Positions 1-7,925 of a stretch of DNA of 45,536 bases are shown here, piece after piece. The notes under the pieces were generated by a model that did no database searches, was not told the origin of the DNA, and was given only the letters and a program-made list of their open reading frames with translations. The position numbers and the translations under genes were made by a program. The stretch comes from Aneurinibacillus aneurinilyticus ATCC 12856. Lineage in GTDB: Bacteria > Bacillota > Bacilli > Aneurinibacillales > Aneurinibacillaceae. Each line of letters begins with the position of its first letter. The stretch's first letter is position 1. The stretch lies in assembly GCF_000466385.1 (NCBI RefSeq), contig NZ_KE952677.1, forward strand, positions 1 to 45,536, given 5' to 3'.

Positions 1-115
1 AGCGAAAATCGACGATATTAATGGTAATGGTTCGACATAACTCTCCGTAATCCATTCCTTCTTTCATCTGACTTGTATACATACGAGACAAAAAATTTAA
101 TAATGCATTAAACTC
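1..115 (-). pseudogene. Rpn/PD-(D/E)XK nuclease-family fragment
   Basis: On the minus strand an open frame runs off the left edge of the window and reads EFNALLNFLSRMYTSQM followed by KEGMDYGELCRTITINIVDF. This resembles the conserved mid-N-terminal part of the Rpn / PDDEXK_2 'transposase' family, whose members typically have a stretch like 'T-I-x-I-N-I-V-D-F'. The family is a set of DNA nucleases linked to recombination; this is family knowledge, not shown here. An in-frame stop (plus positions 116-118) lies directly upstream with no start codon, so the 5' part is missing. It looks like the broken end of a gene cut where the next fragment begins. Only about 38 codons are visible. Confidence 0.5.
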
Positions 116-539
116 TTACGCAAAACTTAGTGAAAACGAATTTGCAATTTTACTCTTTGGTAACACAGCCTTTGGAAGTGCGAAGGATGGCTGTTTAGTA
201 TCAATTAAAGAAATCCATGTTCACAATGCACTTTCTTCAGCAAAGTTCTTTCCGTTTAATACAATACAATCAATAGAATTAAAAGGAACTTTCTCAAAAG
301 AACTTTTTATCAATGGTTATGAAGTACAAACAACTATGTTAAGTGGTGAAACAAGGAAAATATTAGGCTCTATCCTCAATAAGATATTAGCAGACTTTTT
401 TGAAAATATCCCAGAATCTGAGACACTACTACAAAAAATAAAATATTTTATTAAATTATGTAAAACGATATATTATTTCTTCTATAATATTAAGTTCATT
501 AATTCCTTCATTTATCATAAATTGCAGGCAGTAAAGTAA
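111..539 (+). pseudogene. truncated PH-like domain gene fragment
   Basis: A plus-strand frame is open from about 72 but only reads like protein from about 111. It contains SENEFAILLFGNTAFGSAKD, then a segment predicting beta strands, then a helical tail (RKILGSILNKILADFF). The pattern 'FGSAKDG-x-x-V-S-I-x-x-I-x-x-x-N' resembles the bacterial PH-like domain found in small Bacillus cytosolic proteins; this is a weak recognition. There is no ribosome site or start at the expected N-terminus. The first internal ATG (336) would lose most of the domain. The 3' end runs 84 bases into the opposing HEPN gene. I read it as a host gene remnant truncated at both ends by mobile DNA. Confidence 0.4.
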
Positions 540-1379
540 AGATAAATAACCAAATGATCCTATTTTTAAAAACTTGTCATCAATTGATTCTGTTTCACTT
601 GTATAGTGTATTTGACTTGGTCGAGATAAATTTTGTTTTCCGTGGACTATCTTTGAACGTAACTTGTAAAAGTCTTCAACATTGCTTACAATGTATTTTT
701 TATCAAATATATCATGAAGCAATAATGTAAGTTTTCCTGCTAATTGATTTTTAGAAAAGCTTTGGTTAGTAACTAATAATGATTCAAGAGACATACTAAG
801 CCATACTATACCAAGCGGACTAGACTCGTTGTAAAAGTATCTTAAATAGTTAAATACCCTTCCTATATTTGATTGAGCTACCTCTCTCCAAAAATCTGGT
901 ATTTCTCTTAACCAATCCCACACCACTAGCCAATCAAACGTTTCTATCCAATCGACTTTTGGATTAATTTCCTCATCAAAAGTGTATTCAACTACATAAG
1001 GGGGTGTCATTGGATTTACCTTTAAGTATTCACAAGGTTTTCCATCCTGTAAAATCAAAACCTCATTAAAAGCAACCTTACCAGGATTAGCAATCTGCAT
1101 TGCAAAGTTAATATCATATATTCTCGCATAAAACTCTTCTCTAAATATAAGATACTCTACATTTTCTCTTGTGAAGGGAGGTGTAAAATCCCCCTCTAAA
1201 CAACTTTTTCCTAAGAGAATCTCCACGTCTATTTTTATATGACCTTCATTTGTACATTTTATAGAGCATTCCTGATCGTCAATATATTCAAATGGCATAA
1301 AAAATTTCTGTGGTTTTATATAATCTGTAAGCGGGCTATTGCTATAAGTTTTCATAATTGCTGTTAACTGTGTTTTCAT
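456..1379 (-). CDS. HEPN-domain protein, ApeA-like
   Basis: 307 residues. The N-terminal two thirds match nothing I recognise and carry many aromatic and acidic residues. The C-terminal part, about 165-300, is helical and holds LRSKIVHGK, the R-x(4)-H motif of HEPN ribonucleases, flanked by helices like those of the Apea-like HEPN family. HEPN proteins of this kind are metal-independent RNases; ApeA members are anti-phage abortive-infection factors (family knowledge). The start ATG at 1379 is preceded by AAAGGAAACAGG, a usable ribosome site. It is the gene nearest to two serine recombinases, so it may be cargo of that mobile unit. A host-defence role is inference; a non-defence HEPN protein is equally possible. 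Confidence 0.6.
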   Translation of the reverse strand: MKTQLTAIMKTYSNSPLTDYIKPQKFFMPFEYIDDQECSIKCTNEGHIKIDVEILLGKSCLEGDFTPPFTRENVEYLIFREEFYARIYDINFAMQIANPGKVAFNEVLILQDGKPCEYLKVNPMTPPYVVEYTFDEEINPKVDWIETFDWLVVWDWLREIPDFWREVAQSNIGRVFNYLRYFYNESSPLGIVWLSMSLESLLVTNQSFSKNQLAGKLTLLLHDIFDKKYIVSNVEDFYKLRSKIVHGKQNLSRPSQIHYTSETESIDDKFLKIGSFGYLSLLYCLQFMINEGINELNIIEEIIYRFT

Positions 1380-1541
1380 AATACCTGTTTCCTTTCAGTG
1401 GTAAATAAGTTTACATTCTTCTTATAGAATAAAACCAAACGATTTATAACTTATCCTTGAAATGCCATTCACTGCTTTCCTGCATATCAATATCTGTTCT
1501 TCTATTATCAAATTTATTCTTTAAAAATGGTTTGCAGTTAC

Positions 1542-3101
1542 TTATGATACGGTTCTGCGCTTGTTGTTTGCTGGTAAACATATATCGTCACCGATCCAAA
1601 GGGATACTCGTTCCAACTTCTTTCTGTCTTTGGACACCTGTATTTCTTTAATTACAGACCGAATCAATACCTTCTTTTCTTGATCGTCAGCCACTTCAAA
1701 TAGGCTGTCAAAATCCTTAAGCAATTCGATTACCATTTTAGAGTTGATCTGAGTGCCAAAATTAAGCCTGCCTAGCTCCCTTTCTTTCTTAGCCAACATC
1801 TCATTGATCTCGTCTATTTCCTCCTGTACCTTACTGGAAAGTCTGTTAAAGTTATTAGCATCTAATTCCCCGAGTAGATAGTTTTCGTCTAACGAATCAA
1901 GCATTATTGTTTTCTTTTCCAATTGCATCTTTAACTCATTCAGTTGAAGTTCCAGAGGTCTTTTGTCCTGTAATGAATCCAGTTCAAGTTTTTCTAGAAC
2001 CTCATCTACAAGATTCATGTTGTTAATCGACTGTCTTAAAACGTATAACACTTCTTGTTCAATCCAGTCAGCCCTTACTAAGTTTGATGAACATTCAATT
2101 TTTCCTCTTTGATGATAACCCTGGCACATATAGTAACGGTGGTAATCATTCTTGCCTCGCATTTTGATTTTATGCATGACCATTCCAGCACCACATTGTG
2201 GACACTTTATAACTCCCGCCAGAAAGAAATTCTCACTGTACGACTTTACAGGAGTAAAGGCTTGCTTATGCATATTGTTAATGGTCTGTACTTTCTCCCA
2301 CAATTCTAGGGAAATGATTCCGTCATGCTTACCTTCCCGTTCCGGCATTTCCTCTACTTTCCCTTTTCTTCTCTTAATGTTCCAGTCTTCTTTTTTCCCC
2401 CATGTATTGATTCCAACATACTCTTTGTTGTGTACGATACGCCTTATTGCGTCTATACCAAAGTTGTTGCCCTTCTTAGTTTTACATCCTGTAGCGTTAA
2501 TTATATTAGCAATGGCTTTATATCCAAATCCTTGCGCACGCAATTCAAAAATATGATTAATAGCGTGTGCTTCCTGTTCATTTATCACTAATCGTTTATT
2601 TACTACATCATATCCAAACAGTATTCCGCCGTTAAATTCCCCGTTTTTTGCCTTTTGTTTCATCGCTGACTTAACCCTATCAATGGTAATCTTCCGTTCA
2701 TACGAAGCCCATGTTCCTTGTAAGCTAATAAACATTTGTCCATTTGTTGTAGACGAGTCAATATCACAGGTTTTTACAAGTAATTTCATATCTCTTGGCT
2801 CTAGTTCGTTTTCTATAAGTATCAAAATATCCTTATTACTTCTTGATAAACGGTCTAGCCTCCACACTAAGATTGCCTCAAACTTTTCTTCATTCATATC
2901 CCGAAAAAGGCGTTGAATATGAGGTCTATTGAAATCTTTTCCAGAGTATCCACCATCACAATACACATCAAATACTGTATAACCTTTTGCCGCAGCATAT
3001 TCTCGCAACTCTTCCTCTTGAGCCTCTAATGAGCAACCTTCTTTCTTTTGTTCGTCAGTACTAACCCTTGTATAGATTGCAGCAAATTTTCCTTTTTTCA
3101 T
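1542..3101 (-). CDS. large serine recombinase (resolvase/invertase family)
   Basis: About 519 residues from the ATG at 3101, chosen over an upstream GTG at 3110 because GAGGTG sits six bases before the ATG. The N-terminal resolvase domain has the catalytic serine in IYTRVSTDEQ and the arginine-rich RLDRLSRS helix. It is followed by a recombinase domain (YGYKAIANIINATGC region), a zinc ribbon with IKCPQCGAG and further cysteines (YMCQGYH, IECSSN), and a leucine-rich coiled coil near 400-470. This is the classic layout of phage- and ICE-type integrases that join attP and attB through a serine-DNA intermediate. It probably integrates and excises the left-arm element. No att core could be identified by eye. 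Confidence 0.92.
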   Translation of the reverse strand: MKKGKFAAIYTRVSTDEQKKEGCSLEAQEEELREYAAAKGYTVFDVYCDGGYSGKDFNRPHIQRLFRDMNEEKFEAILVWRLDRLSRSNKDILILIENELEPRDMKLLVKTCDIDSSTTNGQMFISLQGTWASYERKITIDRVKSAMKQKAKNGEFNGGILFGYDVVNKRLVINEQEAHAINHIFELRAQGFGYKAIANIINATGCKTKKGNNFGIDAIRRIVHNKEYVGINTWGKKEDWNIKRRKGKVEEMPEREGKHDGIISLELWEKVQTINNMHKQAFTPVKSYSENFFLAGVIKCPQCGAGMVMHKIKMRGKNDYHRYYMCQGYHQRGKIECSSNLVRADWIEQEVLYVLRQSINNMNLVDEVLEKLELDSLQDKRPLELQLNELKMQLEKKTIMLDSLDENYLLGELDANNFNRLSSKVQEEIDEINEMLAKKERELGRLNFGTQINSKMVIELLKDFDSLFEVADDQEKKVLIRSVIKEIQVSKDRKKLERVSLWIGDDICLPANNKRRTVS

Positions 3102-3182
3102 ATTTCCCACCTCTATTACAGTTACTTTATAGAATGAAAAAGGATAGACGCTTAAACATGTAAACGTCCATCCAACTCTCCG

Positions 3183-3311
3183 TTATTGCTTGTCCTTTGC
3201 TACCTTTTCAGCATATTTCCGTAGTAAATTCGCTAGAGTTCTAACTATTTCCAATCTTTTGACTTCTGCTTCCGTAGGTTTAATAACTACATAATTGATT
3301 GTTCTATCCAT
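3183..3311 (-). CDS. small protein, 42 aa, unknown
   Basis: A 42-codon ORF lies between the two recombinase genes. It begins MDRTINYVVIKPTEAEVKRL and ends in a Lys-rich amphipathic helix (LLRKYAEKVAKDKQ). The start ATG (3311) is preceded by AAAGGTG at a suitable distance, which is the main reason to call it. The charge pattern (hydrophobic and basic, about one turn per heptad) suggests a single DNA-binding or protein-binding helix. Position suggests a recombination directionality or regulatory partner of the neighbouring recombinases, but that is inference. No family recognised. Confidence 0.55.
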   Translation of the reverse strand: MDRTINYVVIKPTEAEVKRLEIVRTLANLLRKYAEKVAKDKQ

Positions 3312-3349
3312 ACCAATATCACCTTTGTCTTTAGCTTAGTTGCCTCTGG

Positions 3350-4135
3350 TTAATAATCCAAAATCGGATAATGTCTACCTTCCGATTCAATCTGTCCGTA
3401 ACGATAACTACCTTTATAAAAACTTTCACGATCCAAAATCCGTTTCACTTGTACTTTTGTGAATGCTTTGGACTGTGTTGTTTGAAAACCTTCTTCATTT
3501 AATTGCAATGCTAGCTGGCTAAGTGACCAATCCGAATTTTCTTTTCGTAATTGAAACAGCCTTTTTACAACCTGAGCATGCTGATGATTTACCTCTAAAG
3601 ACTTTTGACCTTTCTTAGCTGAATAGCCAAAAGTTGCTCTCCCTCCTGCATAACCACCTTGTTGGGCTTTCTTCCGTCTACCCCTACTCAGTTTTAAGGC
3701 AATTTCTAATCGTTGGTACTGGTCAAGCAGTTCCATCATCCCATTGATTAAAAAGTCATTTGGGTCTACGGTGAAAATACTGTAGTTTGTCTGCTCAATG
3801 GACTTGATGTCTACGTTGTGACGCTTTAGTTGACGCTGAATCAGCACCTTTACCAGATCAGCTCTCCACAATCGCGAAGTGTTTAACACCACAACGTAGC
3901 TAGCACCAAGCCATTCCAAGTCTGACAACATTTCCTGCAAACCTTCTCGTTCAACGGTAAGACCCTCTTCGTCAACTTTTGCACCGCTGATTCCTACATC
4001 CTTGTATATTTGCAGTAGTTCAAGGTTGTGGTCGGAACAATAGCGCTCAATTTCCTCCATTTGATAAGCGAGACTGTAACCGTCTCTTGCTTGTCCTTTA
4101 GTTGAAACACGAATGTATCCGACCACTTTCTCCAT
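3350..4135 (-). CDS. serine recombinase, shorter type
   Basis: 261 residues from the ATG at 4135. A GTG five codons upstream (4150) is less likely, because GGTGGGGG lies eight bases before the ATG. The resolvase domain has the catalytic serine in GYIRVSTKGQ and the arginine cluster NTSRLWRADL. A recombinase-type DNA-binding part follows (GGRATFGYSAKKGQ; LSQLALQLNEEGF). It lacks the zinc ribbon and long coiled coil of the larger recombinase next door, so it is a compact member. Two unlike serine recombinases side by side suggest that one integrates and the other resolves, or that two elements have nested. The C-terminus ends soon after the DNA-binding motif and may be slightly short. Confidence 0.88.
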   Translation of the reverse strand: MEKVVGYIRVSTKGQARDGYSLAYQMEEIERYCSDHNLELLQIYKDVGISGAKVDEEGLTVEREGLQEMLSDLEWLGASYVVVLNTSRLWRADLVKVLIQRQLKRHNVDIKSIEQTNYSIFTVDPNDFLINGMMELLDQYQRLEIALKLSRGRRKKAQQGGYAGGRATFGYSAKKGQKSLEVNHQHAQVVKRLFQLRKENSDWSLSQLALQLNEEGFQTTQSKAFTKVQVKRILDRESFYKGSYRYGQIESEGRHYPILDY

Positions 4136-4215
4136 GTGTAAAACCCCCACCGTTACACAAACTTTAATTTTTGTTACGCCTTGGCGTGAGCTTTACTATA
4201 TTACCCAGTAATATA

Positions 4216-4683
4216 TCAGCACAAGTAAAGATTGTCTGGAATGTAAAAATGGTCATTTAACCAATCAATTACCTCGGCATCTTCTTCAAACAAATCCACC
4301 ATTAATTCAATAAAATAGCTGTTTTCAATTTCCTTTAAACCAGCATAAATAACTTCTGAGCAATCAATGCGTTTTAGAAAACTCAATTCAAACGTATCAT
4401 CTAAAATTGCATTGCCCGTTTCAATTATTGAATCAATGATCTGCTGCTCTATACTTTTGTCTTCATGAATATGAACCTTTTCTATATACGTTCCCATTAG
4501 GTAGTAAAATTTTTGTTTCATTCTTATATGCTCAATAAGTCTTGTACATTCTAGAGACTCAGATTGAGCCTCTTCCAAAGCTTTCGCCAACATCCCCATC
4601 CGGCATTCCATTCCCAAAAGCGAAAATCCTACATGAGAGAATTGTTCCATTTTTGCCTTAACTGCTTCGTCTTTAAAATTCAT
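4216..4683 (-). CDS. hypothetical protein, 155 aa
   Basis: Not recognised. The protein is predicted mostly helical and acidic, with no signal peptide or membrane segment. The N-terminal 60 residues (KAKMEQFSHVGFSLLGMECR region) could form a helical bundle or coiled coil; the C-terminus is rich in Asp, Glu and aromatic residues (FEEDAEVIDWLNDHFYI). The start is firm: GGGAGGAAAG precedes the ATG at 4683. It lies between the serine recombinase and the replication initiator and reads in the same direction, so it is probably an accessory gene of the same mobile element. An acidic DNA-mimic or an immunity-type partner are guesses only. Confidence 0.6.
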   Translation of the reverse strand: MNFKDEAVKAKMEQFSHVGFSLLGMECRMGMLAKALEEAQSESLECTRLIEHIRMKQKFYYLMGTYIEKVHIHEDKSIEQQIIDSIIETGNAILDDTFELSFLKRIDCSEVIYAGLKEIENSYFIELMVDLFEEDAEVIDWLNDHFYIPDNLYLC

Positions 4684-4929
4684 TTTTCTTTCCTCCCAAA
4701 GTTGATTTGTTTTTCAAGCTACTATATATGACAAAAACATTAATTTTTTTAAGGGATGCTACAAATTTTCTTGCACATCATTTTGTTTTCCGTAGATCTG
4801 ACCAACGAGCTTTGCTTCTCATGCCGTTCTAATTAGTAACTGGTTACATTTGTAGCTAGGAGCACTTGAACCACCAGATCAACCAATACAGAACCTACAT
4901 GAGGTCCTATGAAAAATTGTGTGATTTCT
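4684..4929. other. gap with paired ACCTAC-GAGGT motifs
   Basis: Intergenic stretch downstream of the replication initiator. Two near-identical 13-mers, ACCTACATGAGGT (about 4896) and ACCTACAAGAGGT (about 4932, overlapping the rep stop), occur about 36 bases apart. The first is nearly a perfect palindrome. They may form small hairpins or binding sites. No gene above 25 codons has a ribosome site here. Confidence 0.3.
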
Positions 4930-6111
4930 TTAACCTACAAGAGGTTCGTTTGAATTTTCTTCGTTTAATAACACATTTTCGCTACAGGATCGCTCTCTGT
5001 ACAGTTTTAACTTCTCCTGTACAACAGGAAGCTCTCCTGTAAGTCTTCTTTTATCACAACGAGTTGGTGAAAATCCTTCGGGTACAAGTCCATCCGTTCT
5101 TCTTAGAAGTAAATCCGTGCTATGCCACGAACATTCAGCTTTTCTAATGAGTTTTACATGTTCATAAAAGGTTGCTGGCTTTTGATTATCTTTAACAAAC
5201 TGCTCCCCTAATGTCGCCAATTGATGCCATGTATTAAACAAGGTTTTGGCTCGACGTTCTCCATATTCTTTAACTAGTCTCTGTCGAACCGCATTGACCG
5301 TTATCACTTTACCTACTCGACTTGCTCCTTCTTTTAGAAATGCGCCAACTTCTTTATCAAAGAGGTTGTTCAGATAGTTAATTGTAATTTCACTAACAAG
5401 CGGCACATGTCCAAAGTCTTCTTTTAGTTTTCTAGTCTTTATTTCCACTTCTGCCCGTAATAGCCGATCTGCAAGCTCTTGCAATTCGGCTACCTTGATA
5501 ACGTCCGTGAACGGCAGTAGCCTTCTTGCATCATGTTTCGCAAACTCCTTTCCTTTGTGATAGAACTTTAAAGATGTTGTTGTTCCTACCACTAACAATC
5601 CATGTTGTCCATACTTGGAAACACTACGCCTGCGGAAAGTATCGTTTATTTTTAATCCTTGAAACCATTCCTGTACAGCTTGCTCTGAAACCAACATAAA
5701 AACTTCTGCCACATCAATTCTTCTTACTTGCCATAGAGGTGCTGGTGGCAGTTGTACTCCTAATAATTCATTAACTTTGTCAATTAGCCAAAGAATTGAT
5801 GCCCGAAAATCATCTGTACCGCCATAAACATTGTGTCCAATCAACGCTTTATGCACGCTGCACTCTAAAGTAATGAATGGGGAGCAATCCTTTTTATATG
5901 GTATTTTGTTATCAAAGCCCTTTTGTTGGCGTTCAACTTTGACTGAGATACGTGCATCAAAAGAACCTTTTAACCTAGCAGTAGTCAAGGAATACAACAA
6001 TTCCCCTGACTTCATATTCACACCTTGCCGCTTTATGCTTTGGAGCTCTATACGTTGGGCTACCTCTTCTGTAATAAAAGGTGAACGTAATGTAACTGTG
6101 TCAATCGCCAT
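4930..6111 (-). CDS. replication initiator, phage gene II/X family
   Basis: About 393 residues. The N-terminus (AIDTVTLRSPFI), the middle block ending WQVRRIDVAEVF, the SLKFYHKGKEFAKHD segment and LLRAEVEIKTRKLKEDFG match the layout of the 'phage/plasmid replication protein, gene II/X' family. These proteins nick one strand to start rolling-circle replication of filamentous phages and small plasmids (family knowledge). The Tyr in KFYHKGKEF is a candidate catalytic or structural residue; I cannot identify the nicking tyrosine with certainty. The start is ambiguous: a GTG at 6120 is only three bases from AAGGG, and the ATG at 6111 is twelve away; I chose the ATG because family members begin near it. 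With the two recombinases it suggests an integrating rolling-circle element. No Zot-like (pI) inovirus gene was seen. Confidence 0.75.
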   Translation of the reverse strand: MAIDTVTLRSPFITEEVAQRIELQSIKRQGVNMKSGELLYSLTTARLKGSFDARISVKVERQQKGFDNKIPYKKDCSPFITLECSVHKALIGHNVYGGTDDFRASILWLIDKVNELLGVQLPPAPLWQVRRIDVAEVFMLVSEQAVQEWFQGLKINDTFRRRSVSKYGQHGLLVVGTTTSLKFYHKGKEFAKHDARRLLPFTDVIKVAELQELADRLLRAEVEIKTRKLKEDFGHVPLVSEITINYLNNLFDKEVGAFLKEGASRVGKVITVNAVRQRLVKEYGERRAKTLFNTWHQLATLGEQFVKDNQKPATFYEHVKLIRKAECSWHSTDLLLRRTDGLVPEGFSPTRCDKRRLTGELPVVQEKLKLYRERSCSENVLLNEENSNEPLVG

Positions 6112-6320
6112 CTGATTCACAATCCCTTCTTGTTAAATGTTTTATACTAACTCCTACTCGCCTAAAAAACAGTTGCGCATAGTTGCGTACGGTGATACTA
6201 TTGGTTCACAACGAATCACACCTCTCTATTTCACATGTTGAAAACCATCGTATCGGTGGCTTCGTATGATATATAATAAAAAGCTCGAAAAATTTAAGTG
6301 GATTCCAAAAAAATTTGAAA
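6112..6320. promoter_or_regulatory. rep upstream region, possible origin or iterons
   Basis: About 200 bases upstream of the replication initiator. It contains a tandem heptamer-like repeat (AGTTGCGCATAGTTGCGTAC, about 6171-6190) and, 60-80 bases further on, ACCATCGTATCGGTGG, which can fold on itself. An AT-rich stretch (GATATATAATAAAAAG) follows. Repeats plus a hairpin and AT-rich DNA beside a rep gene are what an origin or autoregulatory region looks like, but no known nick site was matched. Confidence 0.3.
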
Positions 6321-6324
6321 AAAA

Positions 6325-6360
6325 ATCCCCCAAGCGATTAAAATGGCTCGCTTGGGGGAT
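6325..6360 (-). terminator. strong intrinsic terminator, bidirectional
   Basis: A perfect 13-bp stem (ATCCCCCAAGCGA, 6325-6337, pairing with 6348-6360) with a 10-base loop. It is flanked by A-runs on the left and T-runs on the right, so it can end transcription on both strands. It lies 14 bases past the stop of the membrane-anchored gene at 6375 and insulates it from rep. Confidence 0.88.
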
Positions 6361-6374
6361 TTTTCACTTTCTTC

Positions 6375-7073
6375 TTACTTAAATACAGTATGCTCCCAGT
6401 ATGTATCAACAACATTCTCAAGATTCTTCCAGTTAAAGTTGTCCCATCTTATATTAGCAGCACTTTTTCTAGTCATAGTGACCTTCAGTACAGGTTCCGT
6501 TTGTTTATTTCCCTGTGAATCTAATAAAGGTAACTCCCAAATAAAAGTTGCTTCTTCAATGTTGTTTATTGCAAAGAGTTTCTTCAAGATGTTCGTCGAG
6601 TCTATTAATATTCCACCCTTTGTCATACTGTTTTTTAGATTTTCATCTGCATTAAGGTAGGCTACCACTACTTTGTCATGTTCAACAGTTGTTGCAAGAT
6701 TATCATTTACCTGTAAATCTATGATTTTTTGTTCACCAGTGTTTGCTGTCTCTCCAACTGTATCTATAATAGCTTGCTTTACTTGCTCTTCTATACTATT
6801 ACTTACTGAAGTAGTTGCTGTTGTTATTTCATTTTTTTCTTTTTGAGTACCATTGTCATTAACAGCATATAAAATTAGACCACCAGCTATCAATGCAATT
6901 AATAATAGAATAACTATACCTAGACAACCTAAGCATCCTTGTACAATATCATTTCCTTTTGAGCTTTTCTTAGTTGGAGTTGTCTTTACCGTTGATGCAT
7001 GGCTATTTTCTTTTATCCTACCTTTGTTGACAGTACTACTGGTGTTTCTCATGGTATTCTTTGACAGTGTCAT
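6375..7073 (-). CDS. membrane-anchored protein of unknown function
   Basis: 232 residues from the ATG at 7073; AAAGGA lies nine bases before it, better than the GTG at 7091. The first 45 residues are polar and rich in Thr, Ser and Lys. One hydrophobic segment follows (CLGCLGIVILLLIALIAGGL, about 50-70), then an acidic Thr/Ser linker and an extracytoplasmic domain with mixed alpha/beta character ending WEHTVFK. With Lys-rich residues before it, the segment should place the C-terminal domain outside. The pair of cysteines at the membrane face is not a clear lipobox. No family recognised. It ends at a strong terminator and its upstream side is cut by the IS21 element (start of the IS about 45 bases away), so its native promoter may be displaced. 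Confidence 0.6.
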   Translation of the reverse strand: MTLSKNTMRNTSSTVNKGRIKENSHASTVKTTPTKKSSKGNDIVQGCLGCLGIVILLLIALIAGGLILYAVNDNGTQKEKNEITTATTSVSNSIEEQVKQAIIDTVGETANTGEQKIIDLQVNDNLATTVEHDKVVVAYLNADENLKNSMTKGGILIDSTNILKKLFAINNIEEATFIWELPLLDSQGNKQTEPVLKVTMTRKSAANIRWDNFNWKNLENVVDTYWEHTVFK

Positions 7074-7175
7074 TTGTTTACATCCTTTCACACCTTACAT
7101 AATTTAGTAAACACAGATGTCAAGGCCGAACTGAAATTCCCCAAAATCGCCGATTTAATTTTCCCCACTTGCATC

Positions 7176-7925
7176 CTAAGCGTTTGTTGAGGAAGAAAGC
7201 CTCCGTTCACGAAGACGGTAGCTTTCTCCTTTAAGATTAAATATCCTCGAGTGATGTAATAGCCTGTCTAAGATAGCTGTCGCAATAACGCTGTCTCCCA
7301 ATATTTCTCCCCATTCACCAAATGACTTATTGGATGTTAGGATAATCGAACCTCTTTCGTATCTTCTTGATATAACCTGAAATAGATAATGAGCGCTGCT
7401 TGTGTTTAGCCTTAAATATCCCATTTCATCTATAATCAATATTCTTGGTTTCATAAATGTTCGTATTTTACGCTCTAATCGGTTATCCTCATCTGCTTTT
7501 CGAAGCTGAGTTACAAGATCATTTGCTGAAATAAAATAAGTTTTGAAGCCTCGTGAGATGGCTTCCATACCAATTGAAATGGCTAAATGAGTTTTTCCTA
7601 ACCCAGGAGGACCTAAGAAGAGAACATTTTCATGTGATTCTAAAAATGAGAGGTTCATTAGCTCCCTTATTCTTCGTTCATCAATGGTAGGTTGTGCTTC
7701 GAATTGAAATTCATCAAGTGTTTTACGAAATGGGAAACCAGATAACTTTAGCAATGTTTGAGATGAGCGAAGGTGCTTATCAGCTAGTTCAGCTTCTAAA
7801 AGTCGCTCAAGGAATGCTGAGTATGGTATATTATTTTTAGCTGCTTGATCTGCCACCGTTGACCACGAATTGGCGGTGACAGGTAATTGAAGTTTCGTAC
7901 ATAGCTCTACGAGCTTTTCACTCAT
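7176..7925 (-). CDS. istB: IS21 helper ATPase IstB
   Basis: 249 residues, the normal size for IstB. The AAA+ core shows Walker A in FLGPPGLGKTHLA (about 104-116) and Walker B in ILIIDEMGYL (about 163-172), with a DnaC/DnaA-like sensor region after it (IILTSNKSF). IstB binds target DNA in an ATP-dependent way and presents it to the IstA transposase (family knowledge). The start ATG at 7925 overlaps the istA stop by four bases, so translation is likely coupled. The frame is intact. Confidence 0.95.
   Translation of the reverse strand: MSEKLVELCTKLQLPVTANSWSTVADQAAKNNIPYSAFLERLLEAELADKHLRSSQTLLKLSGFPFRKTLDEFQFEAQPTIDERRIRELMNLSFLESHENVLFLGPPGLGKTHLAISIGMEAISRGFKTYFISANDLVTQLRKADEDNRLERKIRTFMKPRILIIDEMGYLRLNTSSAHYLFQVISRRYERGSIILTSNKSFGEWGEILGDSVIATAILDRLLHHSRIFNLKGESYRLRERRLSSSTNA

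Noticed and set aside
4852-4927. hydrophobic peptide (VGSVLVDLVVQVLLATNVTS) after the replication gene
   Set aside because: No ATG or ribosome site; too short to support as a phage coat-like protein.
1542-6330. integrated filamentous phage (inovirus)
   Set aside because: Only the gene II/X-type initiator fits; no Zot-like ATPase or coat genes are visible.
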